From: Agapetus fuscipes
Lineage: Eukaryota; Arthropoda; Insecta; Trichoptera; Glossosomatidae
DNA length: 64,000 nucleotides
NCBI GenBank assembly: GCA_951799405.1
Contig: OX637351.1
Span: 4,186,251-4,250,250 of the forward strand
Direction of reading: 5' to 3'
The position numbers and the translations under genes were made by a program. The notes beneath the pieces were generated by a model. The model ran no database searches, was not told where the DNA came from, and was given only the letters and a program-made list of their open reading frames with translations. This document shows, one piece after another, positions 50,640-60,020 of the stretch (position 1 is its first letter; every line of letters starts with the position of its first letter).

Positions 50640-51112
50640 TGATGGCACACCATATTTCAAAAACGAAAGGCAGGTATGTACTGGGTGCTACCGCTTGTAT
50701 CGCCAAAAATCAAAACATACCTAAAAATGCTCGAGTGGCAAGATGGCATTCTTATACCCATCTTGATGTATGGAAGTGAAGCCTGGACGGTGAATGAAAG
50801 CTTAATTAGGAAAGTCTTCACTGTTGAAATGGACTTTGTAAGACGTATGATTAGTAAGAAATGAAGTGATAAGTTGAGGAATGATTAAGTTAAGAGAAGA
50901 ATGGGGTGCAAGAGAAAGTGTGAAAGTAAATGTTAAAAGAAGTTTGTTAAGATGATTTGAACATATTATAGAGAGAATGAATGATGAAAGACTGATGAAG
51001 AAAGTATATGTTGCCAGATGGATGTCGTGGTAAAGGGTATGGGTGGACAAATATTCTAAAATGGCGAATGAAGAGCCTATTTGAAAAAGGTTATGACTCT
51101 GGATGAAATGAA
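50640..51112 (+). pseudogene. LINE-L RT fragment, 5' part
   Basis: Frames with shifts and stops encode GRYVLGATACIAKNQNIPKN, LMYGSEAWTVNESLIRKVFT, VEMDFVRRMISKK and LMKKVYVAR. It equals residues ~165-330 of the 32 kb protein, interrupted at 51112 by a LINE-L tail and resuming at ~51316 (TATGTAAGGACAGAAAG). Confidence 0.83.
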
Positions 51113-51318
51113 AGAAACATGTCACGCCAATGTCACCCCTGTTTCAGAGAAGGTCGGCAAAAGTTGTGGGGCTTATGTTCATTTGAGGTTTGGATTTTAT
51201 TTGTAAGTACGCATTCAGCATTTGTAAGCGCGAACTACACGTGTTGGTTTGTGGGCATACATCTGAGAGCTTTAAATGAATATATCCTTGCAACTTTGAT
51301 TATAGATTATAGATTATG
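51113..51318 (+). mobile_element. LINE-L tail, subfamily B, inserted in LINE-L RT
   Basis: CATGTCACGCCAATGTCACC to TTGATTATAGATTATAGATT, then the host RT frame continues. ATGT lies at both borders, a possible short target duplication. Confidence 0.85.
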
Positions 51319-51350
51319 TAAGGACAGAAAGAAATGGCGGTTGATCTTCG

Positions 51351-51667
51351 TTCGTACATCGAACGGACTATTAGGCAGAAATTCACAACTTCTATGAGAA
51401 AAAAAACTTCAAACAAATGTACCTACATTTCTTTTTGCTGTTATTCTTTGTTTACGGAAATCCGCAGCGATTGCAGAAACACTTTTCTTTCTTTAATGAG
51501 TTCCACAATAATATAATTGTTGCATGGAGAAGAGAGCTCACAACAACCTACCATGTAAAGGCAATAATACCATGTAGGTACGACAGTAACTTCTCTAAAC
51601 GAGTATTAAATGCTGCTAAAGAGAGAATTCTGATACCTTTTATGCAGAAATATACATATATATATAT
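51351..51667. other. Unassigned interval
   Basis: Short overlapping frames, no motif. Confidence 0.45.
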
Positions 51668-51860
51668 ATTTTTAAATAAATTCCACAGGAAAAACAAAGT
51701 TGTAATTCACTTTTATTTAATTTTTTGCTCAAACGTTTTCGCCTAATAAGGCATCATCAGGAGCATAATTGTTACAAATATTTTTATACATTTTAATGTA
51801 CAAAAAATATTTTGAAAATGAATGACAAAGTTTTTAATTAAGTCGTAATACCATGGACTT
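51668..51860 (-). mobile_element. PLE-type foldback end with best hammerhead core
   Basis: The minus strand has CTGATGA (51760-51754), stem GCCT, loop, stem AGGC, GAAA (51740-51737), then ACGTTTGAGC and TTTGTTTTTCCTGTGG. Same family as 14641. The plus end CCATGGACTTCCCTGTG near 51850 matches other ends. Confidence 0.68.
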
Positions 51861-51904
51861 CCCTGTGTACATAGATACCTTTAAAATAAAATTCAATTAA
51901 AGTT

Positions 51905-52446
51905 GAAAATGGTGTGAAAACTTGGTTCAATTTTAACAATGCAGATTCGGTTCAGGCCGCAGGAGTTGCGAGGTTTATGTTCACGTAAGGTTTGATTTTG
52001 TTTTACCTATTAGGCGTATCTATCCGCTCTATATCTCTTTTTTTCTACTTGAACGAAATGAAAGAAGTATTCAAGGACTCAAATAAACGGCTTTTGTTCT
52101 GCAAAGTTGGTGGCTAGGGCTCTTAATTTTCATTTAATTGAATGTATTTTAATTTGTTCTGTTAGCTACTATTCCAATTCTCAGGATACAATTTTTCTGT
52201 TCCTTGACTGGTAGGTAGGCATGTGGCTGACCCTCATTCTGTAAACAAACTTGGTACCATTTGCCAACGTCACTCTTTTTTCAGGGAAATTCAGCAAGAG
52301 TTGCAAGGCTCATTATCATGTGAGGTATGTTTTTTTTTTGCATGTACACATGTGGCGAATTTACACGTGTCTGTTTGTGGGCATGCATTTAATAATACTT
52401 TTTAAGGTTATTATATATTTTTGCAACTTAGATTATAGATTATTAT
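51905..52446 (+). mobile_element. LINE-L D-like copies
   Basis: 51905-52000 is a tail scrap (GCCGCAGGAGTTGCGAGG). 52048-52446 has the RT end (ACGAAATGAAAGAAGTATTC), GGTGGCTAGGGCTC, 3' UTR and tail to GCAACTTAGATTATAGATTA. Confidence 0.78.
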
Positions 52447-52461
52447 ACACGCTAGATGTGC

Positions 52462-52770
52462 AACTTACCGGTAACACTGCGGAATCTGAATAAGAAGGTT
52501 GTGAGTTAGAATCCCGGCGGACCACAAAAAATTTACCATTTATATTTTCAAATTTGCTCTTCGCTGGGTTGAAAAATTCATACACTTTACCAATGACCGG
52601 TCACCAAAGGTCCATCCAGCCTCACAGCAACTGGGTCTTGCTTGAGTATTTGCGCTTTGTAGCGACGACCAAGCTCGTACACCTGCGGCACTACAAAAAG
52701 TGGCATAGACCCCTAGAGTCTCTAGAATCTAGAGAGTCTCCCGCACAGGATTTATTAAAAAAAAATAATT
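52462..52770 (+). mobile_element. SINE S1 with tail C
   Basis: The head is damaged (CCGGTAACACTGCGGAATCT, GTTAGAATCC). The core is intact, then GCTCGTACACCTGCGGCACT, GAGAGTCTCCCGCACAGGAT and an A-run. The clearest tail C in sense orientation. Confidence 0.88.
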
Positions 52771-53240
52771 AAATAGTAGATAGGTACGTAGTAAATTTGG
52801 TGCATACCGCAATCGGTCTCATTTCCTATGTTACCAAAACAGCCAAACAAATTTGGTTCAGTCATTTTTTTTTGTTTGTCACTTTCTAATGATCATTTTA
52901 GGCACACGACAATTCAGTTCCAGACAAGTACAAATGATAGTGTTTTATCAAAATATGCATCAAAACTGAAGCAACGCCTCCAGAAAGCGTGTAAGTTTTC
53001 ATACATTTTTTGTTCACTTAAATTGAAACGTCTTTTTGACTACTGAGGTCTTAAAAAACGGATTGTAACTTACTTCCTATAGAATAACAATCAGTATTAT
53101 TGTTATTAGCAATAATTGTTATTGCTATTGAACATTTAGTTTCAATGGAAACGCTTAATAATAATTAGATTAAATAATTTTTCATACTAGGTTGTGGAAC
53201 TACGGTTGCTTCACATATTTCCAATTATAAATACTACGTT
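52771..53240. other. Unassigned interval
   Basis: No motif in the 72-codon frame at 52828-53046. TGTTATTAGCAATAATTGTT is a small local inverted repeat near 53100. Confidence 0.45.
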
Positions 53241-53360
53241 ATTGAAAATATCAGTCGATCCTTAGTCATCGTGGAGAGAGAATGTCTCCTGTAGACGTTA
53301 GCTACGTCGCTAACGAAACGTCAAGAATAATGTAAGTTATTTTATAACGATTCTAATATA
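53241..53360 (+). mobile_element. Partial copy of the 41056 hairpin MITE
   Basis: GAGAGAATGTCTCCTGTAGA, then stem GTTAGC (53297-53302), TACGTC, GCTAAC, GAAACGTC. The left end is missing. Confidence 0.7.
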
Positions 53361-53365
53361 ACATC

Positions 53366-53984
53366 TTAGTCTAATCTAATCTAAGTTGCAAAGATATGTA
53401 ACATTGGGGATTCACATCACATGCATTCTTGCAAGCAAGCACGTACAAGTTCGCGTTTGCGCATGCCGCATGTGAACCTACAACATAAAAACCAAATCTC
53501 AAATGGACGTACACCCTGCAACTCTTGCAAACCTTCCCTGAAAAAGGGGTGACATTGGCAAAATGAACCATTTTCTACAGTATGGGTGGTCAGCCGCATA
53601 CCAACCTATAAGTCAAGGAATATATACAACAACTTCCTTTATTAAAATAAACAAATAATAATATGTATAAGCATGAAAACAAATACAGAATATAAATTTC
53701 TAATTTAAAAAAAACCCTAGTTCTAACCGCCAACATTACAGATCAACCGCCATTTCTTTCTGTCCTTACATACTTCTTTTATTTAATCCAGAGTCTGAAC
53801 CTTCTTCATACAAGCTCTCCTTTTAAAATGACTCTGGATACTCCATTCATTCATATTAAATGTATGCCCACAAGCAGGCAAGTATAAGTTCCCTGAAACA
53901 GGGGTGACATTGGCAAAGTGAACCGAAAATTATGGCTCTGGATATCCCATTCATTCGCTATTTCGGAAATTCGGTCCATCCATA
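53366..53984 (-). mobile_element. LINE-L C copy with RT end and a nested tail scrap
   Basis: Tail 53366-53632 antisense, 3' UTR, RT end near 53730-53850 (AAATGGCGGTTGATCTGTAA in sense). A short antisense tail piece (53853-53925) lies inside the RT frame, which then resumes (CCCATTCATTCGCTATTTCG). Confidence 0.83.
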
Positions 53985-54275
53985 CTAATATTAAAAGCGC
54001 TGTTTAGGTATGTATCAAGAGCCCTCTGCGAGCTTGGTCGTCGCTGTAGAAAGCGCCGATTCTCAATCAAGACCCAGTTGCTTTAAGGCTGGATGGACCT
54101 TTAATGACACGTCTATGGTAAATGTATATGAGGTATATAATGGTATATGGTAAAGGTATTTTCACCCAGCGAAGAGCATATTTTAAAATATTAATGGATT
54201 ATGTTTTTTGTGCTCCGCCGGGATTCTAATCTGTTTATGAGTCAGAAGTGTGAACCACTAGACTACGGACCGGTC
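53985..54275 (-). mobile_element. SINE S1 with tail G, damaged
   Basis: GACCGGTCCGTAGTCTAGTG head, TACACTTCTGACTCATAAAC loop. The B-box is altered (GATTAGAATCC). Short repeats near 54130 (GGTATATAATGGTATATGGT), tail G truncated. Confidence 0.83.
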
Positions 54276-54477
54276 AAGTAATTCTATGAAATATCACTAT
54301 CAGTTTTGTATTGTCCACAAGGGGTGCGATGTGGTACATGCAAGCCCCGGTTGAGCAGGGTTATAATCCTAATGGGAAATCAGGAATAAAGGTCGTATGA
54401 TGAATACGTAACGCCGACGGGGACAGTTTGTTCCAATGCGAAAATGACATATATCATGGTTACGGGTGACAAGCAAC
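54276..54477. other. Unassigned interval
   Basis: Includes CAGGGTTATAATCCTAATGG; no gene recognised. Confidence 0.4.
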
Positions 54478-54723
54478 ACTACGTCATAATACAGGGTTCA
54501 CATATTTGCTAATCGGGATTTTACATATAAAGACCGGTCCGTAGTCTAGTGGTTAACACTTCTGACTCGTAATACTATGTCATATTACAGGGTTCACATT
54601 TTTGTTAATCGGGATTATGTATGTAAAGACCGGTCCCTAGTCCAGTGGTTAACACTTCTGACTCGTAATACTATGTCATATTACAGGGTGCACATATTCG
54701 CTAATCGGGATTTTGTATATAAA
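54478..54723 (+). repeat. Tandem 96-bp repeats containing an S1 head
   Basis: Units start TACTATGTCATATTACAGG (54478, 54573, 54669 approx.). They contain TAATCGGGATT, AAAGACCGGTCCGTAGTCTA and CTTCTGACTCGTAA. The third unit runs into the complete S1-G at 54724, so flank plus the first 45 bp of the SINE were amplified together. Confidence 0.85.
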
Positions 54724-55036
54724 GACCGGTCCGTAGTCTAGTAAGTAACACTTCCGACTCGTAAATGGAAGGTTGTGGGATCGAATCCCGGCGGAGCACA
54801 AAAAATATAACATTCATTTTTTCAAATTTGCTCTTCGCTGGGCAGAAAAAATCATACACCTTTACCAAACACCGGTTATCAAAAGGTTCATCCAGCCTAA
54901 CAGCAACTGGGTCTTGCTTGAGAATCGACGCTTTCTACAGCGACGACGAAGCTCGCAGAGGGCTCTTGAGGTGTGATACACACAAAAACAGCGCTCCCCA
55001 AACAAATCATCCTAATAATATATTATTATTATCGGG
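54724..55036 (+). mobile_element. SINE S1 with tail G
   Basis: GACCGGTCCGTAGTCTAGTA, GACTCGTAAATGG, GGGATCGAATCCCGGCGG, core, CAGAGGGCTCTTGAGGTGTG, ending AATAATATATTATTATTAT. Confidence 0.9.
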
Positions 55037-55297
55037 ATAAGAAAATAAATCCCGAGTATTGCGACAGCCCTGTTGTCAGCTTGCTCCACCCTTCCGTAGC
55101 ACACGGCCAGCCCGCAGGTCAAATTTCATCCCTGCCCCCGGGAAATCATACAAAATACCAGTAAAACGATTCCGGGATTCCCGGGCAAAATACCGGCACA
55201 CACCGCGTGATGACCCTGCTTTTAATTAAGTCGAACTCCGAGTAAAAATCTAAACATTCAAACTAAATCGAAGCGTTTTACTAAACATGAATATTGC
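55037..55297. other. Unassigned interval
   Basis: Locally GC-rich (CAGCCCGCAGGTC, CTGCCCCCGGGAAATC). No frame of note. Confidence 0.4.
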
Positions 55298-55562
55298 GTG
55301 TGGCGGCGAGTTGAACCTATTTATTTTTACAGGTAAGAGGGTCGGCCTCACGCCAACCACTTCAGTTGAAGTGGGGGTTGCCAGCTCCCGAGGGGCTGGT
55401 ACTCATTCCTTGTGAAGGCTGAGTAAACCTTGCCGTTTATTTTACTTTGGGGTTTGAAATAAACACCGAAACGGGAAAACACTTCTGACACCCTCGGTGG
55501 GATTCGGACCCGAGCTCACGGCGTGGAATGCAAGCACTCTACCAACTGAGCCATCGACCGGA
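55298..55562 (-). mobile_element. SINE S2, 3'-truncated
   Basis: The minus-strand head GTCCGGTCGATGGCTCAGTT to GTTCAACTCGCCGCCACAC; the terminal ~55 bases are missing. Confidence 0.88.
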
Positions 55563-55580
55563 CTAAAAGGACTAAACTAA

Positions 55581-56052
55581 ACGGACTAAAAGGAAATATA
55601 GTGCATACACGACGTTTTGGTCAAAAATGAGTTATGAATGCTATCCTCATTAAAATTTCCCGTTCTTTCTAATGCGCTAACTCTCAAAGCTCTAAGATAA
55701 TTTTTTGTTGTTTATGCCCAAGCAAACAACTTCGTTTTCGAAGTATGGTTTTGGTGTAATCGACAAAATCTTGGCCTTTTTTTCCTAAAGGCGCTTGTAA
55801 CATAAAAAAAATCATAAAACCACGTTAATAGAAATGCCAATTAATGCAATTATTTTTTATTTATTTCAGAGCTGTTTTGATTTTAACGATATGATAAAAA
55901 ATAAAAAAGTTAAGCCATTTTTCTGCAATCTCAAACTTTAAATGCTCTCCTGAACATTTTTTTTTTATTTATGTTTTTTTTATTTTTATTAGAACATTGT
56001 TTTATTTTTATTTTTTGGCGTTTATGCCCTATTACCTTTTAATCGTCGATAT
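55581..56052 (+). mobile_element. M2 element, fullest copy
   Basis: The left end ACGGACTAAAAGGAAATATA, GTGCATACACGACGTTTTGG pairs with the right end GGCGTTTATGCCCTATTACC, TTTTAATCGTCGATAT as an imperfect terminal inverted repeat (inferred ATAGGGCATAA). A T-rich expansion at 55960-56010. No ORF. Confidence 0.78.
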
Positions 56053-56732
56053 TGTTATGTTTTTAAAGGAGTTCTCTTTTAATAAAACTGCAATTATGTA
56101 TTTATTTTAAAAGAGTTTATTGTACACGATTTTGGAGCGAGAAATCGAAGAATGATCTGGAATGTGAAATGAAGAATATGCGAGAAAGATCTTTTTTGTA
56201 CCCATATATAGGGACTGCAATGGTGCTGAGAGCGATTAGTCGCTCCAAGCATTTTTCCGTGAAAACCAATAAGCAGAGATTATAAACTGTTGGAAATTGT
56301 GAACCCAAACCGAGTAAAATAAATTCTGTTAAAATAAATAATTGCAGTTATCAAAAAGGACCCAACCAAAATCATAACAATTTGAATATTATATCTGTGC
56401 AACTTAGATAAAATATATACAGTAGAAGATAAAACGCTCAATAGGTGCGCTGTTTTAGTTTTCACACAATTTTTATTTAGTTAAGTTCAAACGCTTATTT
56501 GTGTACAGGAAATTGATTCCCTACCCTACCGGGAAGAGAGAGCAGGCCTGGGGTATTGAAATGATTATTATTAATATTATGTGGGATTGATTATATTGGG
56601 AAATTGATTAACTTTGGTATTAGCATGAAAATAATTATTGTATTTGGTTGCTTTTACATTGGTAGAACGTGTAATGCTAATGGGTTTTGCTTGGTAGGCG
56701 CTCTTACTTTCGACCTTGTAGAGAACGATTCT
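56053..56732. other. Unassigned interval
   Basis: A LINE-L end word (GTGCAACTTAGATAAAATA) at ~56398. AAACGCTCAATAGGTGCGCT at ~56432. Two antisense frames of ~60 codons without motif. Confidence 0.45.
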
Positions 56733-56835
56733 AATCTAAGTTGCACAGATATGTGATATTGGGGATTGTTCACATTATATGCATTTTCACAAGTAGACAC
56801 GTACAATATAAAAACCCAAATCTCAAACTGAAATT
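56733..56835 (-). mobile_element. LINE-L tail end, subfamily C
   Basis: Antisense TTCTAATCTAAGTTGCACAG to CCAAATCTCAAACTG. Start missing. Confidence 0.78.
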
Positions 56836-56999
56836 TTTGTACAACTCGAGGATTATTCTTACAAACATGATTTTTTCTTGATTTGTTTCTTAAAAAAAAC
56901 CCCAATTTTTTATATATAAACACTCTTTTAATTTTCAAATATAATATATTTAAATTTAAGTTTCAAAATAACGAACGTTTTCCACTTAGCCCTTTTTAA

Positions 57000-57024
57000 C
57001 ATGAATTTTCACAGTGTTAATGCA
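57000..57024. mobile_element. PLE-type outer end scrap
   Basis: CATGAATTTTCACAGTGTTA matches TGAACTTTCACAATGTTAC at ~61609 and TGGACTTTCACTGTGTTAAC at 33669. Confidence 0.35.
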
Positions 57025-57054
57025 CAAACCATAAAAAATATGATTTTTGCTTAC

Positions 57055-57117
57055 CACGACGCAACGTAACTGCTTTTGTGTCCCATCCAGATAAAAATCA
57101 ATTCAGAGATTACGTAC
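57055..57117 (-). CDS. Candidate 63-nt internal exon (partial gene)
   Basis: On the minus strand TTTTTAATTGTTTCAG (AG at 57119-57118) precedes the exon and GTG|GTAAGC (GT at 57054-57053) follows it. The length is a multiple of three. Only one of three frames is open, reading YVISELIFIWMGHKSSYVAS. It would be a symmetric phase-2 exon. It is not part of any repeat in the window. Same strand as the candidate exon at 11488, but the phases show they are not directly joined coding exons. Product unknown. Confidence 0.35.
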
Positions 57118-57218
57118 CTGAAACAATTAAAAACATGTATCAATATACAGCAAACAAAAGCTAGAAAACATATTTTGAAACATCATACATAAGACTAAAA
57201 GAAAAAAAAAAATTGAGC

Positions 57219-57282
57219 CAGTGGTCGGCAAAGTGTGGCGCGAGAGCTGCATGTGGCTCTCGTAGATTTCAATTCAAATGCC
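57219..57282 (+). mobile_element. hAT-like terminal sequence
   Basis: CAGTGGTCGGCAAAGTGTGG, GCGAGAGCTGCATGTGGCTC. Classic look of hAT non-autonomous ends (CAGTGGTCGGCAAA...GGCTC). The other end was not found. Related scraps at 722 and 1842. Confidence 0.5.
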
Positions 57283-57320
57283 ACTATTCTTAGATTGAGT
57301 GTGTTCGAGATAATACAGTA

Positions 57321-57635
57321 ATAATAATAATAATAATATTAGGATAATTTATTTGGTGAGCGCTGTTTTTGTGTGCATCACACCTCAAGAGCCCTCTGCG
57401 AGCTTGGTCGTCACTGTAGAAAGCGCAAATTCTCAAGCAAGACCCAGTTGTTGTACGGTTGGATAGATAGACCTTTCAGTGACCGGTTTTTGGTAAAGGT
57501 TTATGATTTTTTCAAACCAGCGAAGAGCACATTTGGAAGTATAAATGGTATATATTTGTGCTCCGCCAGGATCCGAATCCACAACCTTCCATTTACGAGT
57601 CCGAAGTGTTGCCACTGGACTACGGACCGGTCCAA
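57321..57635 (-). mobile_element. 5S-tRNA chimeric SINE, S1-G part (copy 2)
   Basis: The minus-strand head GGACCGGTCCGTAGTCCAGT, GTGGCAACAC, GGATTCGGATCC, core, tail G, ending in (ATT)n (57317-57340 on plus: AATAATAATAATAATATTAG). Joined to the 5S-like segment at 57639. Confidence 0.9.
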
Positions 57636-57638
57636 GAT

Positions 57639-57751
57639 GCCAACGAGACGCGGTGTACTTGAGTGGTCACCCATCCAAGTAGCATCCGCGCCCAATGTTG
57701 CTCAACTTCGGTGATCCAATGGGAACCGGTGCTTTCAGCATGGTAACGTCC
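57639..57751 (-). mobile_element. 5S rRNA-derived head of chimeric SINE (copy 2)
   Basis: The minus strand reads GACGTTACCATGCTGAAAGC, CACCGGTTCCCATTGGATCA, CCGAAGTTGAGCAACATTGG, GCGCGGATGCTACTTGGATG, GGTGACCACTCAAGTACACC, GCGTCTCGTTGGC. It covers 5S rRNA nearly end to end (about 113 of ~120 nt), including the 3' strand of helix I that copy 1 has lost. CATCTTGGACC joins it to the tRNA head. Confidence 0.92.
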
Positions 57752-58052
57752 TTGACATACAAGCCAGTAGACGACATAAACCGAGACTCAAATGACAAAT
57801 ATAGTCTAAGTTTCAAATATATATCGAGAGGATTGGAGAAGGCCTACGTCCAGGAGTGTACTGAGAAAGGTTGAGGAAGAAAAATAAGAAGACGATCAGG
57901 CCTGGGAATTCTACCATAAAACTGTCTACTTTCTTTTTGTTGTTGGTCAGTTCTCATAGATCTTTTAAAAATGAGAGCAGAGGTAAAGTGTGCTGGCGAA
58001 GCCGGAGTTTAAACTAGAATGCCGTAATCGTGCGTAGCACGAGTAGGCAGGC
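57752..58052. other. Unassigned interval
   Basis: An inexact LINE-L end (TAAGTTTCAAATATATATCG) and a possible antisense LINE RT scrap at ~57835-57885 (GATTGGAGAAGGCCTACGTC). Otherwise unrecognised. Confidence 0.4.
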
Positions 58053-58275
58053 TAGTTAACATATAAAATTCATATTAAAGGCATGCCCACAAACATACAC
58101 TTGTAAGTTCGCGCTAACAATTGCACAAACGAGAAAGTCGGCAAAAATTGCAAGGTTTATGGTCATTTGAGTTTAGGATTTTAATTTGTAAGTATACCTA
58201 CATGCAGCATTTGTGAACGCAAACTTACATCTATTTGTGGACATGCAATTAATTAAATGTTTATATATCTGTTTA
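58053..58275. mobile_element. Opposed LINE-L tail scraps
   Basis: Minus piece (CATATAAAATTCATATTAAA to CGCGCTAACAATTG), then plus piece (AAAGTCGGCAAAAATTGCAA to TTAATTAAATGTTTATATAT). Confidence 0.75.
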
Positions 58276-58633
58276 TATATACTTTCGCCTGAGGGTTAGA
58301 TTCTAATAACAATATATAAAAAAAAAAAAAAAATGTAAATATTTAATGTAACCTAATTTTAAATTGAATAAAAAAAAAAAAAAAAAAATTGAATTAGTAA
58401 ATAATCAAAATAGTTAAGATACATAAGATAAATATATTTAATAATTAAATAGTTAAAATAGTTATGTTAAATTTGGTAAAAAATGTATTAGTTAATGGAA
58501 TGTTAAATATAAGTAGTTAAGCTCTCGCCCTTAATGCACACAAGCATCTGCTTTCGCATGAGGGTTAGAAATAAATGTAAACATAATATGATAAATAGTA
58601 AATATCTTAGAATAAAATTGTAAAATATTATGA

Positions 58634-58664
<31 letters not shown>

Positions 58665-58667
58665 CTG
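58276..58667. repeat. Low-complexity A/T region with internal repeat
   Basis: Three poly-A runs (58317, 58370, 58640). TTTCGCCTGAGGGTTAGATT at 58285 and TTTCGCATGAGGGTTAGAAA at 58552 are similar. This may be two copies of a short unit about 270 bp apart. Confidence 0.6.
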
Positions 58668-58925
58668 ATTCCTTGACTTATAGGTTGGTATGAGGCTGAC
58701 CACCGATACTATAAAAAATGATTCACTTTGCCAGTGTCACCCCTGTTTCAGGGAAGGACGGCAAGAGTTGCAGGGCATCTGTTCATTTGAGATTGGGTTT
58801 TTAAATTGTAGGTCCACATGCGGCATGTGTTAGCGCAAACTTGTACATGTCTGCTTGTGGGAATGCGTTTAGTAGATATATATCTTTGCAGCTTAGATTT
58901 AGATTTAGCAACATAGATTATAGAT
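58668..58925 (+). mobile_element. LINE-L 3' tail, subfamily A
   Basis: TTCCTTGACTTATAGGTTGG to GCAGCTTAGATTTAGATTTA, with a small deletion (ATATGAATCTCAAATG) near 58875. Confidence 0.9.
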
Positions 58926-59339
58926 TGTTATCAAGATCAGTTTGAATTAGGCAATCACAAAATGAAATCGCGTTAATCTAGTTTTACTTTAAAAATAAAC
59001 ATAATCTCATTTCTAGATTAGATTTCTTTCTTTGTTAAAAATCAAACTAATTTAAACCGAATTTGCTTCGCATTTAATCCGAAAATGAGTTTCATTTTCT
59101 GTTTCATCTAAAGTAAAAAAGCAGACAAGTAGTTGTATTGGTATAAAAAGTTCAGCAGAAAGTGATATAATATTATGTTTTTCCGAATCTATAAACAAGC
59201 AATTAATTAAAGTGAGACACAAAAAGCTGTAATTTCGAACCGATTCGATACAGTGTTTATCTAATGGAAAGCAAAAAAAAACATTGAAAATAAATGAAGT
59301 TTATAACTGTAAGAGCGTTTAATTTTTGCACCTAATTCA
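58926..59339. other. AT-rich interval, nothing recognised
   Basis: Lies 3' of the PLE coding scrap (minus strand) and could be its downstream flank. Confidence 0.5.
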
Positions 59340-59700
59340 TTATTTCAGTACCTTTGTTTCAGTAGCCAATTTTTGATAGTTCTTTTTATCCGCTTGATTT
59401 GTGGTGAGAACTGTAGAATTATTGTTGTTTACTCGAGGTCGAAGGTTGTAGGTACATTTATTGACCTTCGGTGATGCATTTATATAAGTCGCAATAGCTC
59501 CACTTGTACAGAAGGATGATATTATGTCATCTTGTGAAACCGTCCCATTAATGAAAGGGTGGATCATAGAAGTTAGTACTAGCCTCCATATACTGGAAAG
59601 CTTGTAGCTGTCATCTCTGTTGAAGTTGGGGTGCCTGTGTATTTCAATTGCTTCCTTCACGAGTTGAGGGATGAGAAATCTTTCTTTCTTTAATTGTACA
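59340..59700 (-). pseudogene. Penelope-like element C-terminal coding fragment
   Basis: The minus-strand frame reads FLIPQLVKEAIEIHRHPNFN, RDDSYKLSSIWRLVL, then a Ser/Asn-rich end. EAIEI..HPNFNRDD..KLS..W is the conserved segment C-terminal to the GIY-YIG domain in Penelope-like proteins. The GIY-YIG and RT parts are absent. The N-terminal part of the open frame (upstream of 59700) is translation of the palindromic end, not protein homology. Confidence 0.6.
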
Positions 59701-60020
59701 TTGAAGCTTTCACGGCCGGTTCTTGTTAACACAACAATCACTTTATTCGGGCTATGTAGCCGTGGTCTGGTTGATTCTTTCCGGACAGTTTCACCCATTG
59801 CTCCGATGGGTATTTTAACCGTTTGTCTAGTCGCTCTGATCTTCTTACAGGATCAGCTGTACTAGTTGATCTGTTGTTTCTATTCCAGCAGATCTTGTAA
59901 GAAGATCACAATGACTAGCCAACTGCTGATAATGCCCATCGGAGCAATGGGCGAAACTCTCCGGAAATAATCAACCAGAACACGGCTATATAGCCCGAAT
60001 AAAGTGATTGTTGTTAACTT
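59692..60020. mobile_element. Inverted pair of PLE-type ends
   Basis: 59692-59856 (TTGAAGCTTTCACGGCCGGT to AAGCTCTGATCTTCTTACAG-like end) and 59885-60020 (GATCTTGTAAGAAGATCACA to CGGCTATATAGCCCGAATAA) are inverted copies around a ~30-base centre. The plus copy has CTGATAATG (59926), GCCCAT, CGGAGCA, ATGGGC, GAAA (59953). Same block as 12325 and 14205. Confidence 0.7.

Noticed and set aside
57639..57751. Functional 5S rRNA gene
   Set aside because: Several substitutions in conserved helices, no oligo-T terminator after the 3' end, and direct fusion to a tRNA SINE repeated at a second locus.
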